6,194 bases of DNA from Bacteroidales bacterium UBA4621 (GTDB lineage: Bacteria > Bacteroidota > Bacteroidia > Bacteroidales > Paludibacteraceae). The notes under the pieces were generated by a model. That model saw nothing but the letters and a program-made list of their open reading frames with translations. It made no database searches and was not told the origin of the DNA. Location: positions 1 to 6,194 of the forward strand of contig DGIN01000050.1 of NCBI GenBank assembly GCA_002387325.1. Reading direction: 5' to 3'. The position numbers and the translations under genes were made by a program. Of the stretch, positions 1 through 4,828 are shown piece by piece (positions within the stretch are counted from its first letter, which is position 1; each line of letters starts with the position of its first letter).

Positions 1-74
1 AACTTGCCGACAATGGACGAGAGACCGTAGATAACGGTGTCTTTCGCAAGAGAACGAAGCCCGGACCCCCTCAT
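1..74 (-). CDS. Polysaccharide/oligosaccharide flippase, N-terminal fragment (cut by window edge)
   Basis: Only the first 24 codons are present; the gene continues past the left edge. The translation begins MRGSGLRSLAKDTVIYGLSS and continues IVGK. The stretch SLAKDTVIYGLSSIVGK resembles the start of the first membrane helix of Bacteroidota Wzx-like flippases of the MOP superfamily, which move lipid-linked sugar units across the inner membrane. The ATG overlaps the TGA stop of the upstream DUF559 gene in an ATGA junction, which suggests translational coupling. The ATG and the residues MRGS come from the inverted repeat that ends the DUF559 element, so the native start was probably rebuilt by the insertion. 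The family call rests on about 17 residues. The reading frame is open to the edge. Confidence 0.6.
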   Translation of the reverse strand, partial: MRGSGLRSLAKDTVIYGLSSIVGK

Positions 75-108
75 TCCCCCTTCAGAGGGGGAAGATTGCA
101 GAGTTGGG
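63..108. repeat. Left terminal inverted-repeat arm of the DUF559 element
   Basis: This arm has GGACCCCCT at the outer end, then CCCCCTTCAGAGGGGG, which folds on itself around TTCAGA, then TTGCAGAGTTGGG at the inner end. It encodes the last residues of the DUF559 protein and, on the same strand, the flippase start codon. The inner CCCAACTCTGCAA (read in reverse complement) recurs at about 4864-4873, which ties it to the repeat at the end of the WbqC gene. Confidence 0.7.
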
Positions 109-487
109 TCTGTATTGTCGCTATTACTTGGTCTATGTTGCATAAAACCTGTTCGTTTATAAAGCGGAGCACCTTGTAACCTTGCAGGGATAAATAAGTG
201 TCCCGTATGTTGTCAAAATCCTGATTATCTTCCGCATAGTGATATTTGCCGTCCACCTCAATGATAAGTTGCTTGCTCGGGCAAAAGAAATCTACAATAT
301 AATTTCCGATGATATACTGCCGCAAGAACTTGACACCCAGTTGTTGACCCCGTAGTTGTTGCCAAAGAGCCTTTTCCGCAGGAGTCATATTCCGCCTGTT
401 CTCCGCAGCAAATTTCCGCAATGCCGAGTAGTTGAGGATGTCCGCACTGCGGTATTTCTTATTTTCATCATTCATCATCTGCGCCAC
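71..487 (-). CDS. DUF559 (Vsr/PD-(D/E)XK-like) endonuclease-domain protein inside a repeat-bounded element
   Basis: This 138-residue protein matches the usual size and pattern of DUF559 proteins, which are related to very-short-patch-repair (Vsr) and PD-(D/E)XK nucleases. Visible family features are an N-terminal helix region with NRRNMTPAEKALWQQLR (residues 30-46), FLRQYIIGNYIVDFFCP (54-70) with likely metal-binding Asp66, the strand LIIEVDGKYHY (74-84) with Glu77, Asp79 and His83, Arg95 in the following helix, and a C-terminal GYKVLRFINEQVL (103-115). The likely active-site residues are present, so the protein may be active, but its substrate is unknown. The last codons (LPPLKGE and the stop) lie in the left repeat arm. 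The Met1 codon at 487 is at the edge of the right arm; Met4 (478) and Met5 (475) are alternative starts. It overlaps the rsmI end by 20 bp and the flippase start by 3 bp. It is probably cargo of, or the mobilising gene for, the surrounding repeat element; that role is inference. Confidence 0.85.
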   Translation of the reverse strand: MAQMMNDENKKYRSADILNYSALRKFAAENRRNMTPAEKALWQQLRGQQLGVKFLRQYIIGNYIVDFFCPSKQLIIEVDGKYHYAEDNQDFDNIRDTYLSLQGYKVLRFINEQVLCNIDQVIATIQTQLCNLPPLKGE

Positions 488-1175
488 TCTGCAAGTCCCC
501 CTTTGAAGGGGGATTAGGGGGTCCTACAATAATTACGATTTCGCCTTTGGCTTCGCGCTCCTTGAAAGAGGCAATGAGTTCAGCGAGAGTGCCTCTTCTT
601 GTTTCTTCAAATTTCTTGCTGATCTCGCGGCTGACAGAGGCGCGACGGTCGGCACCGAGATACTCCGCCAGTTGCTCCAACGTTTTTTGCAGGCGGAAGG
701 GCGACTCGTAGATGATCATCGTGTGAGTCTGTTCGGCGAGTTGCTGCAAGCGGGTCTGCCGTCCTTTCTTCTGCGGGAGGAAGCCCTCGAACCAGAACCG
801 GTCGCAAGGCAAACCGCTGTCCACCAAGGCGGGTACGAAAGCCGTAGCCCCCGGCAGGCATTGCACCTCCACACCCCGCTCCACACAGGCACGCACAAGC
901 ATAAAACCGGGGTCGGAAATACCCGGCGTACCAGCATCGGAAACCAACGCCACGTTCATTCCCGCCGCAATACGCTCCGCCATAGCATCGGAGGTCTCGT
1001 GCTCGTTGAACTTATGGTGCGCCTTGAGGGGCGTATGGATGTCGTAGTGCTTGAGCAGCACCGACGAGGTGCGGGTGTCCTCAGCCAGAACCAAGTCAGC
1101 CTCTTTCAACACCCGCAGCGCACGCAGCGTTATATCTTCCAAGTTACCGACAGGGGTCGGGACAACATACAACAT
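468..1175 (-). CDS. rsmI: 16S rRNA (cytidine(1402)-2'-O)-methyltransferase RsmI, short form with repeat-derived C-terminus
   Basis: RsmI uses S-adenosylmethionine to methylate the 2'-hydroxyl of C1402 in the decoding centre of 16S rRNA. The 235-residue product has the full tetrapyrrole-methylase-type fold signature: VPTPVGNLEDIT (5-16), AEDTR (31-35), LVSDAGTPGISDPG (77-90), LPGATAFVPAL (107-117), EGFLP (130-134), YESPFRL (156-162), SREISKKFEE (182-191) and GEIVIIVG (211-218). The longer proteobacterial enzymes carry an extra C-terminal helical domain that is absent here. The catalytic core ends at about Gly218; the last 17 residues, PPNPPSKGD and onward, are translated from the right arm of the DUF559 element and its edge, so the native end was replaced. 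The start is ATG followed at once by the conserved LYVVPTPVGN. It lies 35 bp after the preceding gene, in a gap of A/T-rich GAA-type repeats. Confidence 0.95.
   Translation of the reverse strand: MLYVVPTPVGNLEDITLRALRVLKEADLVLAEDTRTSSVLLKHYDIHTPLKAHHKFNEHETSDAMAERIAAGMNVALVSDAGTPGISDPGFMLVRACVERGVEVQCLPGATAFVPALVDSGLPCDRFWFEGFLPQKKGRQTRLQQLAEQTHTMIIYESPFRLQKTLEQLAEYLGADRRASVSREISKKFEETRRGTLAELIASFKEREAKGEIVIIVGPPNPPSKGDLQSGADDE
481..524. repeat. Right terminal inverted-repeat arm of the DUF559 element
   Basis: Read in reverse complement it begins GGACCCCCTAATCCCCCTTC and runs to CTTGCAGAGT, matching the left arm. It contains the CCCCCTTTGAAGGGGG palindrome. It encodes the C-terminal tail of RsmI, and the first DUF559 codons start at its inner edge. 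Confidence 0.7.
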
Positions 1176-1210
1176 AGATAGACAAAGAATAAAGAACTAA
1201 GAACCAAAAA

Positions 1211-1921
1211 CTATGCGAAGCGGCGGTGGAGGGCATTGACAAACAGTTCGTAACTCGGTAGTTCCTTGTCCCAGTTGAAATGTTTGTCGATGTATGCCAT
1301 CGCCTCGTCGAAAGAAGACAGACCGTTGAGGTCGGCAATGGTGCGCTGCATCAGTTCGCCGTTCTTGCCGAACAACTCGCGCTGATAGAGGAAACGGTCG
1401 CCGATGGAGATAGCCTGCTTCAGGTCGCTCACGGGTTGCCCGTATGCCGTATTGGCTTTGGGAGCCTCGGCTGGAACGGGTTCCGCTGCCGGTTCTGCAG
1501 GAGCAGGCTCCGCTGCTACAGGTTTCTCTTCTGCCTTGGCAGGCTCCGCTGCTGCTTCGACCGGTTTCTCTTCTGCTGCAGGTTCCTCCTGCGGTTCTTC
1601 TACCACCTCGGCGGGCACCTCCTCCTGTACGGGTTCTTCCGCTGCCACTTCCGCGGTCTCCTGTTCAGGTTCCTCGGTGTCGTCATCGTCCGGCAGGAGT
1701 TCCACTTCCACTTCGGGTTCCTCTGCCATAGCGGGACGGGCTTCTACCTCTACGAGGCGTTGCTCCAGTTCCTCCAGCAGGTCGCGCTGCACAGCCAAGG
1801 CGGCATTGGCAGCGTTGAGGGCTTTCTGCAACTCCTCAACCGTCTTGTCCAATGTGGCGATGCGTTTCTCGACACTTGCCGAATAAGTCGCAATCGCCTG
1901 TATAAAATGTCCGTTATCCAT
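1211..1921 (-). CDS. Protein of unknown function: coiled coil, Ala/Glu/Pro-rich linker, C-terminal domain
   Basis: The 236-residue protein has three visible parts. Residues 1-62 are a heptad-like helical region (VEKRIATLDKTVEELQKALN and following) likely to form a coiled coil. Residues 63-158 are a very acidic, low-complexity linker rich in Ala, Glu, Pro and Val, with repeats such as EEKPV at 117-121 and 131-135. Residues 165-236 are a compact region, DLKQAISIGDRFLYQRELFG and on to FNWDKELPSYELFVNALHRRF, which resembles the end of Bacteroidales proteins annotated only as hypothetical. No signal peptide or membrane segment is seen, so it is probably cytoplasmic. A linker between an oligomerising helix and a folded domain suggests a scaffold or spacer role, but the function is unknown. 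It lies 21 bp after the transporter and 35 bp before rsmI on the same strand, which suggests co-transcription. Confidence 0.85.
   Translation of the reverse strand: MDNGHFIQAIATYSASVEKRIATLDKTVEELQKALNAANAALAVQRDLLEELEQRLVEVEARPAMAEEPEVEVELLPDDDDTEEPEQETAEVAAEEPVQEEVPAEVVEEPQEEPAAEEKPVEAAAEPAKAEEKPVAAEPAPAEPAAEPVPAEAPKANTAYGQPVSDLKQAISIGDRFLYQRELFGKNGELMQRTIADLNGLSSFDEAMAYIDKHFNWDKELPSYELFVNALHRRFA
1503..1576. repeat. Direct repeat in the linker of the unknown-function gene
   Basis: GCAGGCTCCGCTGCT at 1503-1517 recurs exactly at 1539-1553. Each copy is followed, after 2 and 8 bp respectively, by GGTTTCTCTTCTGC. The repeat encodes the duplicated EEKPV..A-EPA segments of the linker. It is the kind of tandem unit that can change copy number between strains and so change the linker length. 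Confidence 0.75.
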
Positions 1922-1942
1922 CTGTTAATTCATAATTCGTCA

Positions 1943-3514
1943 TTAGCATGCCACTTTCTCGAGCCACTTGACCATACCGAGCATCACACCCATTGACACA
2001 AGGCACACGCCCAAGAAGACAGCCCAGCAGTACTCAATCGGCCAAGCGTTGTACATCACGGGACCTACCCAGATCATCAGGTTGCCGAGTGCCGTTGCGC
2101 CCAACCACAGACCCTGACACAAGCCTACCATATGGCGCGGAGCCACTTTGCTGACAAACGACAGACCGAGCGGTGAGATGAACAACTCTGCCACAGTGAG
2201 AAAGAAATAGGTAACTACCAGCACCCACGGACCGGCTTTGACCAAACCGGCAGCCGCCATCTGCTCTGCGTCCATAGCACGGAAGTCCGTACCCGAAGGA
2301 TAGCCCTCGACAGCCGAGAACACGGTAAGGAACAGATATGCACAACCGGCGATACCCATACCGATGGCTATCTTGCGGGGAGTGGAGATGGCTTTGCCTT
2401 TGCGAGCCAATGCCGAGAATATCCACATAATCACAGGGGTCAGCACAATCACAAAGAACGGATTGAGAGCCTGCCAAATCTCGGGGGCGATAGACTGCGT
2501 TACCACAAAGTCGCGTGCAAAAACCGACAGCGACTGCCCATTCTGGTGGAAACTGAACCAGAAGAAAATAGCCACACCGAGTACGGCAAACAGTGCATAC
2601 ATACGTTGCTTAATCTCATGAGCCATAGCGGCTTTCTCGGCTGCGGTATAATTGGTTGTATTGCCGGTTTCTTTCTTCGCAGGCTGCGGGAACATCTTTT
2701 TGGTGCAAAGGAAAATCACCAGCGAAAGCAACATCGCCGCCACCGAAGCAATGAACGAATAGTGGATACCCGTATTGAACACATTGATATAATCGTGGCA
2801 GAAAGCCGCATTATCTACAAAATTGTATCCGCTGCCGAGCACCTGTTGCATAGTCTCGGTGAACTTGGTGGTAACCACGCCGTCAGCCAGATACTGGTGA
2901 CAGAGCGCAGGCATATCCGCATTGTAAACGAGGTCGTGCGCCTTGAGCCACCACTGGCGGAGCAACGGAGCCACAAACGGTGCAATCAGACCGCCGATAT
3001 TGATAAATACGTAGAAAATCTGGAAACCCGAGTCGCGTTTGTCTTTTGCCTGAGCCAATGCTTCCGGACTTTCTTTGGCAGCCTCAGCCTCCAACTCATC
3101 GTACATCTTGCCCACAATGGCTTGCAGGTTGCCCTTGAACAGACCGTTGCCGAAAGCAATCATCAGCAACGCTACGCAGGTGAATACCAATATGCCCCAC
3201 CATTCGCCGTTGCCGTCAGCCGAACTGAAAACCGGCACCGACAGGGCGACATAGCCCAATGCCATAATAATCAATCCCCACTGAATAGTCTTGTTGTAGT
3301 TCTGCGTTTTGTCGGCAATCAAACCGCCAACGAGACTCAGCACGTAGATACCGCAATAGAACACGGAATAGATCAGACCGGCCGTACCGTCGGAGAGACC
3401 GAATTTAGAAACAAGGAACAGCAGCAGCACTGCATTCATAATGTAGTAGCCGAAACGCTCGCCCATATTCGCCAGGGCGGCAGGTATCAAACCTTTAGGG
3501 TGATTTTTGAACAT
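1943..3514 (-). CDS. POT/PTR2-family proton-coupled peptide transporter
   Basis: This 523-residue protein is a major-facilitator-type inner-membrane transporter of the proton-dependent oligopeptide family, which imports di- and tripeptides. Visible signatures are ANMGERFGYY (15-24, the ExxERFxYY motif), FGNGLFKGNLQ (121-131, the GKGLFKPN region), GFQIFYVFINIGGLIAP (163-179, the second PTR2 signature), FWFSFHQNGQSLSVFA (318-333), and ELFISPLGLSFVSKVAP (443-459). About a dozen or more hydrophobic helices are evident, with a long soluble stretch at about 186-250. The first glutamate of ExxER is Asn16 here. The start is preceded by an A-rich leader (A8, then CAATACCTT), normal for Bacteroidota. 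It follows the 262-bp repeat-rich gap, where its promoter must lie unless it is read through from ilvE, and it is probably co-transcribed with the next gene. The substrate cannot be fixed from the sequence. Confidence 0.95.
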   Translation of the reverse strand: MFKNHPKGLIPAALANMGERFGYYIMNAVLLLFLVSKFGLSDGTAGLIYSVFYCGIYVLSLVGGLIADKTQNYNKTIQWGLIIMALGYVALSVPVFSSADGNGEWWGILVFTCVALLMIAFGNGLFKGNLQAIVGKMYDELEAEAAKESPEALAQAKDKRDSGFQIFYVFINIGGLIAPFVAPLLRQWWLKAHDLVYNADMPALCHQYLADGVVTTKFTETMQQVLGSGYNFVDNAAFCHDYINVFNTGIHYSFIASVAAMLLSLVIFLCTKKMFPQPAKKETGNTTNYTAAEKAAMAHEIKQRMYALFAVLGVAIFFWFSFHQNGQSLSVFARDFVVTQSIAPEIWQALNPFFVIVLTPVIMWIFSALARKGKAISTPRKIAIGMGIAGCAYLFLTVFSAVEGYPSGTDFRAMDAEQMAAAGLVKAGPWVLVVTYFFLTVAELFISPLGLSFVSKVAPRHMVGLCQGLWLGATALGNLMIWVGPVMYNAWPIEYCWAVFLGVCLVSMGVMLGMVKWLEKVAC

Positions 3515-3555
3515 AAGGTATTGTTTTTTTTAGTGATTATTTCCCGTTGTATTTT

Positions 3556-3588
3556 GTTATAGGATCGTTATAGGATGGTCATAGGATA
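3556..3588. repeat. Three 11-bp tandem repeats (GTTATAGGATS type)
   Basis: The units are GTTATAGGATC (3556-3566), GTTATAGGATG (3567-3577) and GTCATAGGATA (3578-3588). The spacing is exactly 11 bp, close to one DNA turn, and the array ends about 40 bp upstream of the transporter start codon. Confidence 0.85.
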
Positions 3589-3599
3589 GAGGGGGCTAC

Positions 3600-3627
3600 G
3601 CATTGTGCATTGTGCATTGTGCATTGT
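3600..3627. repeat. Four perfect 7-bp tandem repeats (GCATTGT)
   Basis: GCATTGT occurs four times without a mismatch or gap and is followed by TTG. It lies between the two 11-bp arrays. A perfect short array suggests slippage-prone DNA or recent expansion. Confidence 0.9.
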
Positions 3628-3632
3628 TTGTC

Positions 3633-3665
3633 TATCCACCTTATATCCTCCTTACATCCACCTTA
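3633..3665. repeat. Three 11-bp tandem repeats (TATCCWCCTTA type)
   Basis: The units are TATCCACCTTA (3633-3643), TATCCTCCTTA (3644-3654) and CATCCACCTTA (3655-3665). Read on the other strand they contain GGAT or AAGG blocks similar in style to the first 11-bp array, so the two arrays look like degenerate inverted partners with the same period and copy number. Confidence 0.85.
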
Positions 3666-3671
3666 CTTTTC

Positions 3672-3791
3672 AATTATGAATTAGGAATGAAGAATATTAT
3701 ATGCTACTTTTTCCCTGCTCTTTCCCTGTGGATACCCTGAGGATAGCAAGAACATTCTTCATTCTTCATTCTTTATTCATAATTCATAATT
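3672..3791. repeat. Inverted A/T-rich repeat pair downstream of and overlapping the ilvE end
   Basis: One arm (3672-3695) reads AATTATGAATTA then GGAATGAAGAAT. The other (3754-3791), in reverse complement, reads AATTATGAATTA, an inserted short TGAATAAA, then GAATGAAGAAT plus one extra copy of the GAATGAA unit. The arms are separated by about 58 bp. The outer part of the second arm forms the last codons and stop of ilvE. The arms could form a long imperfect hairpin after ilvE. Similar A/T-rich motifs lie at 1923-1942 and 1184-1208. Confidence 0.65.
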
Positions 3792-4784
3792 CCAGCCGTG
3801 TGTGTCTTCGGCGCGACCGAACTGGATGTCCTGCAAAGCGTGGTACAAGCGACAGCACACCTCGCCGGGGGCAAGACCATATTCATATACGCGTGCGAAG
3901 TCTGGGTCAATAATCCGCGAGATGGGCGAAATAGCCGCTCCCGTGCCGCACGATGCCGCCTCTTGCATCTCCGCGAGTTCCTCCACAGGTATCTGCCGTT
4001 CCTCGTGGCGGATACCCAAATCCTCGCACAGGGTCATCAGACTGCGGTTGGTGATACTGGGCAGGATACTGTCGCTCTTGGGTGTGATATACACCCCGTC
4101 TTTGACGCCGAAGAAGTTCGCCCCACCGCACTCATCTATATATTTGTGCTCCCGCGAATCCAAGAACAGCACGCCGTAGCCCTGCTCGTGCGCAGGCTCG
4201 GTAGCACGGAAAGAGGACGCATAGTTGCCCCCCACCTTGTACCGCCCCGTACCAAATGGTGCCGCCCTGTCCACACGGCGGTTGATAATAAACGGCGTAG
4301 TGCCGAACCCGCTCGGGAAATAGGGACCGATAGGCGTGGCAAGGCACATAAACTCAAACTCGTGCGCAGGCGACACACCCACTTTCGGGGTCGTACCAAT
4401 CAGTATCGGGCGGATATAGAGCGTCGCCCCTGTGCCATACGGCGGCATATAGTCGATATTCTCCGCCACACACAGGCTCACCGCCTCCATAAACTTCTCC
4501 TCGGGCAACGGCGCGATATACATCGACTTCGCCGACTCCTGCATACGGCGGGCATTGTCCTGCGGGCGGAAAATTCGCACCCGCCCGTCCACTCCGCGAA
4601 AGGCTTTCAGCCCCTCGAACGCCTCTTGCGCATACTGCAACGCCGTGGCTGCCGCATGGATGGAGATACGGAAATCGTCCGTGGCATATACCTCTCCCCA
4701 TTGCCCGTTCCTGTACGAGCAACGCACCATCTTCGCACACTCGGTGTACGAGAAAGTCAGGTGTTTCCAATCTATTTGTTTCAT
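3777..4784 (-). CDS. ilvE: Branched-chain-amino-acid aminotransferase
   Basis: IlvE is a cytoplasmic pyridoxal-phosphate enzyme of fold type IV that exchanges the amino group between glutamate and the keto acids of leucine, isoleucine and valine, the last step of their synthesis. The 335-residue product has the order of motifs of the longer (BCAT-like) subgroup: ALQYAQEAFEGLKAFRG (48-64), RIFRPQDNARRM (70-81), LYIRPILIGTTP (122-133), GTGRYKVGGNYASS (178-191) with the PLP-binding Lys183, KYIDECGGANFFG (214-226) with the cofactor-binding glutamate, SILPSITNRSLM (239-250), CGTGAAISPI (279-288) and a C-terminal IQFGRAEDTHGW (320-331). Length is normal for the family. The stop and the final NYEL are formed by an A/T-rich repeat. 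The gene lies 44 bp after the WbqC-family gene on the same strand, and that gap contains a half copy of the G/C-run repeat. Confidence 0.95.
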   Translation of the reverse strand: MKQIDWKHLTFSYTECAKMVRCSYRNGQWGEVYATDDFRISIHAAATALQYAQEAFEGLKAFRGVDGRVRIFRPQDNARRMQESAKSMYIAPLPEEKFMEAVSLCVAENIDYMPPYGTGATLYIRPILIGTTPKVGVSPAHEFEFMCLATPIGPYFPSGFGTTPFIINRRVDRAAPFGTGRYKVGGNYASSFRATEPAHEQGYGVLFLDSREHKYIDECGGANFFGVKDGVYITPKSDSILPSITNRSLMTLCEDLGIRHEERQIPVEELAEMQEAASCGTGAAISPISRIIDPDFARVYEYGLAPGEVCCRLYHALQDIQFGRAEDTHGWNYEL

Positions 4785-4792
4785 TATCTTTT

Positions 4793-4820
4793 CTCCCCAA
4801 CCCCTCCGAAGGATGGGCTC
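4793..4820. repeat. Half copy of the G/C-run palindromic repeat between wbqC-like gene and ilvE
   Basis: CTCCCCAACCCCTCCGAAGG resembles one arm of the repeat family (compare CCCCTCCTTCAAAGGAGGGG with TTAGGG in the 5449-5531 copy). Its end CTCCCCAACCCCT matches, in inverse orientation, AGGGGGTTGGGGGAG at 4926-4940, so 4793-4940 could be one larger or composite copy. It lies just upstream of the ilvE start. Confidence 0.5.
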
Positions 4821-4828
4821 GACGGATT

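Larger units (their letters stand above)
63..524. mobile_element. Putative mobile unit: DUF559 gene between long imperfect inverted repeats
   Basis: The left end (63-108) and the reverse complement of the right end (481-524) align along almost their whole length. Both begin GGACCCCCT, continue through a CCCCCTTCARAGGGGGA core, and end near TTGCAGAGT; the arms differ by a few substitutions and short gaps. Each arm also contains its own small palindrome. The enclosed DNA holds a single DUF559 gene. No clear target-site duplication is visible: the left flank ends GAAGCCC and the right flank begins TACAATAATT. Related short repeats without a gene occur at 4859-4940 and 5449-5531. The unit sits exactly between rsmI and the flippase gene and supplies the stop of one and the start of the other. 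There is no transposase in the window, so mobility is inferred from structure only. Confidence 0.6.
3515..3776. other. Repeat-rich intergenic region between ilvE and the peptide transporter
   Basis: No credible gene is seen here. The region contains three 11-bp repeats, four 7-bp repeats, three more 11-bp repeats of roughly opposite sense, and a pair of inverted A/T-rich repeats, listed separately. A minus-strand Bacteroidota promoter of the TAnnTTTG type was looked for near the transporter start and none was clear. The inverted A/T-rich arms just after ilvE could fold and act as a transcription end, but no classic hairpin plus T-run is obvious. Confidence 0.7.

Noticed and set aside
71..487. 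DUF559 gene as part of a restriction-modification or Vsr repair system
   Set aside because: There is no methyltransferase or other restriction gene nearby; the flanking inverted repeats suggest a self-contained element instead.
672..1181. Plus-strand open frame of 169 codons opposite rsmI
   Set aside because: It is antisense to a complete set of RsmI motifs and shows no domain.
1280..1996. Plus-strand open frames opposite the Ala/Glu/Pro-rich gene, one with Ser/Ala-rich low complexity
   Set aside because: They are by-products of the repetitive linker; the minus-strand reading has a coiled coil and a conserved-looking C-terminal region.
2546..3562. Long plus-strand open frame (338 codons) opposite the peptide transporter
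   Set aside because: It is antisense to a clear PTR2 gene, has no recognisable domain, and its open length is explained by the codon use of the transporter.
3556..3665. Possible CRISPR array
   Set aside because: The repeats are 7 or 11 bp with no unique spacers, and no cas gene is present.
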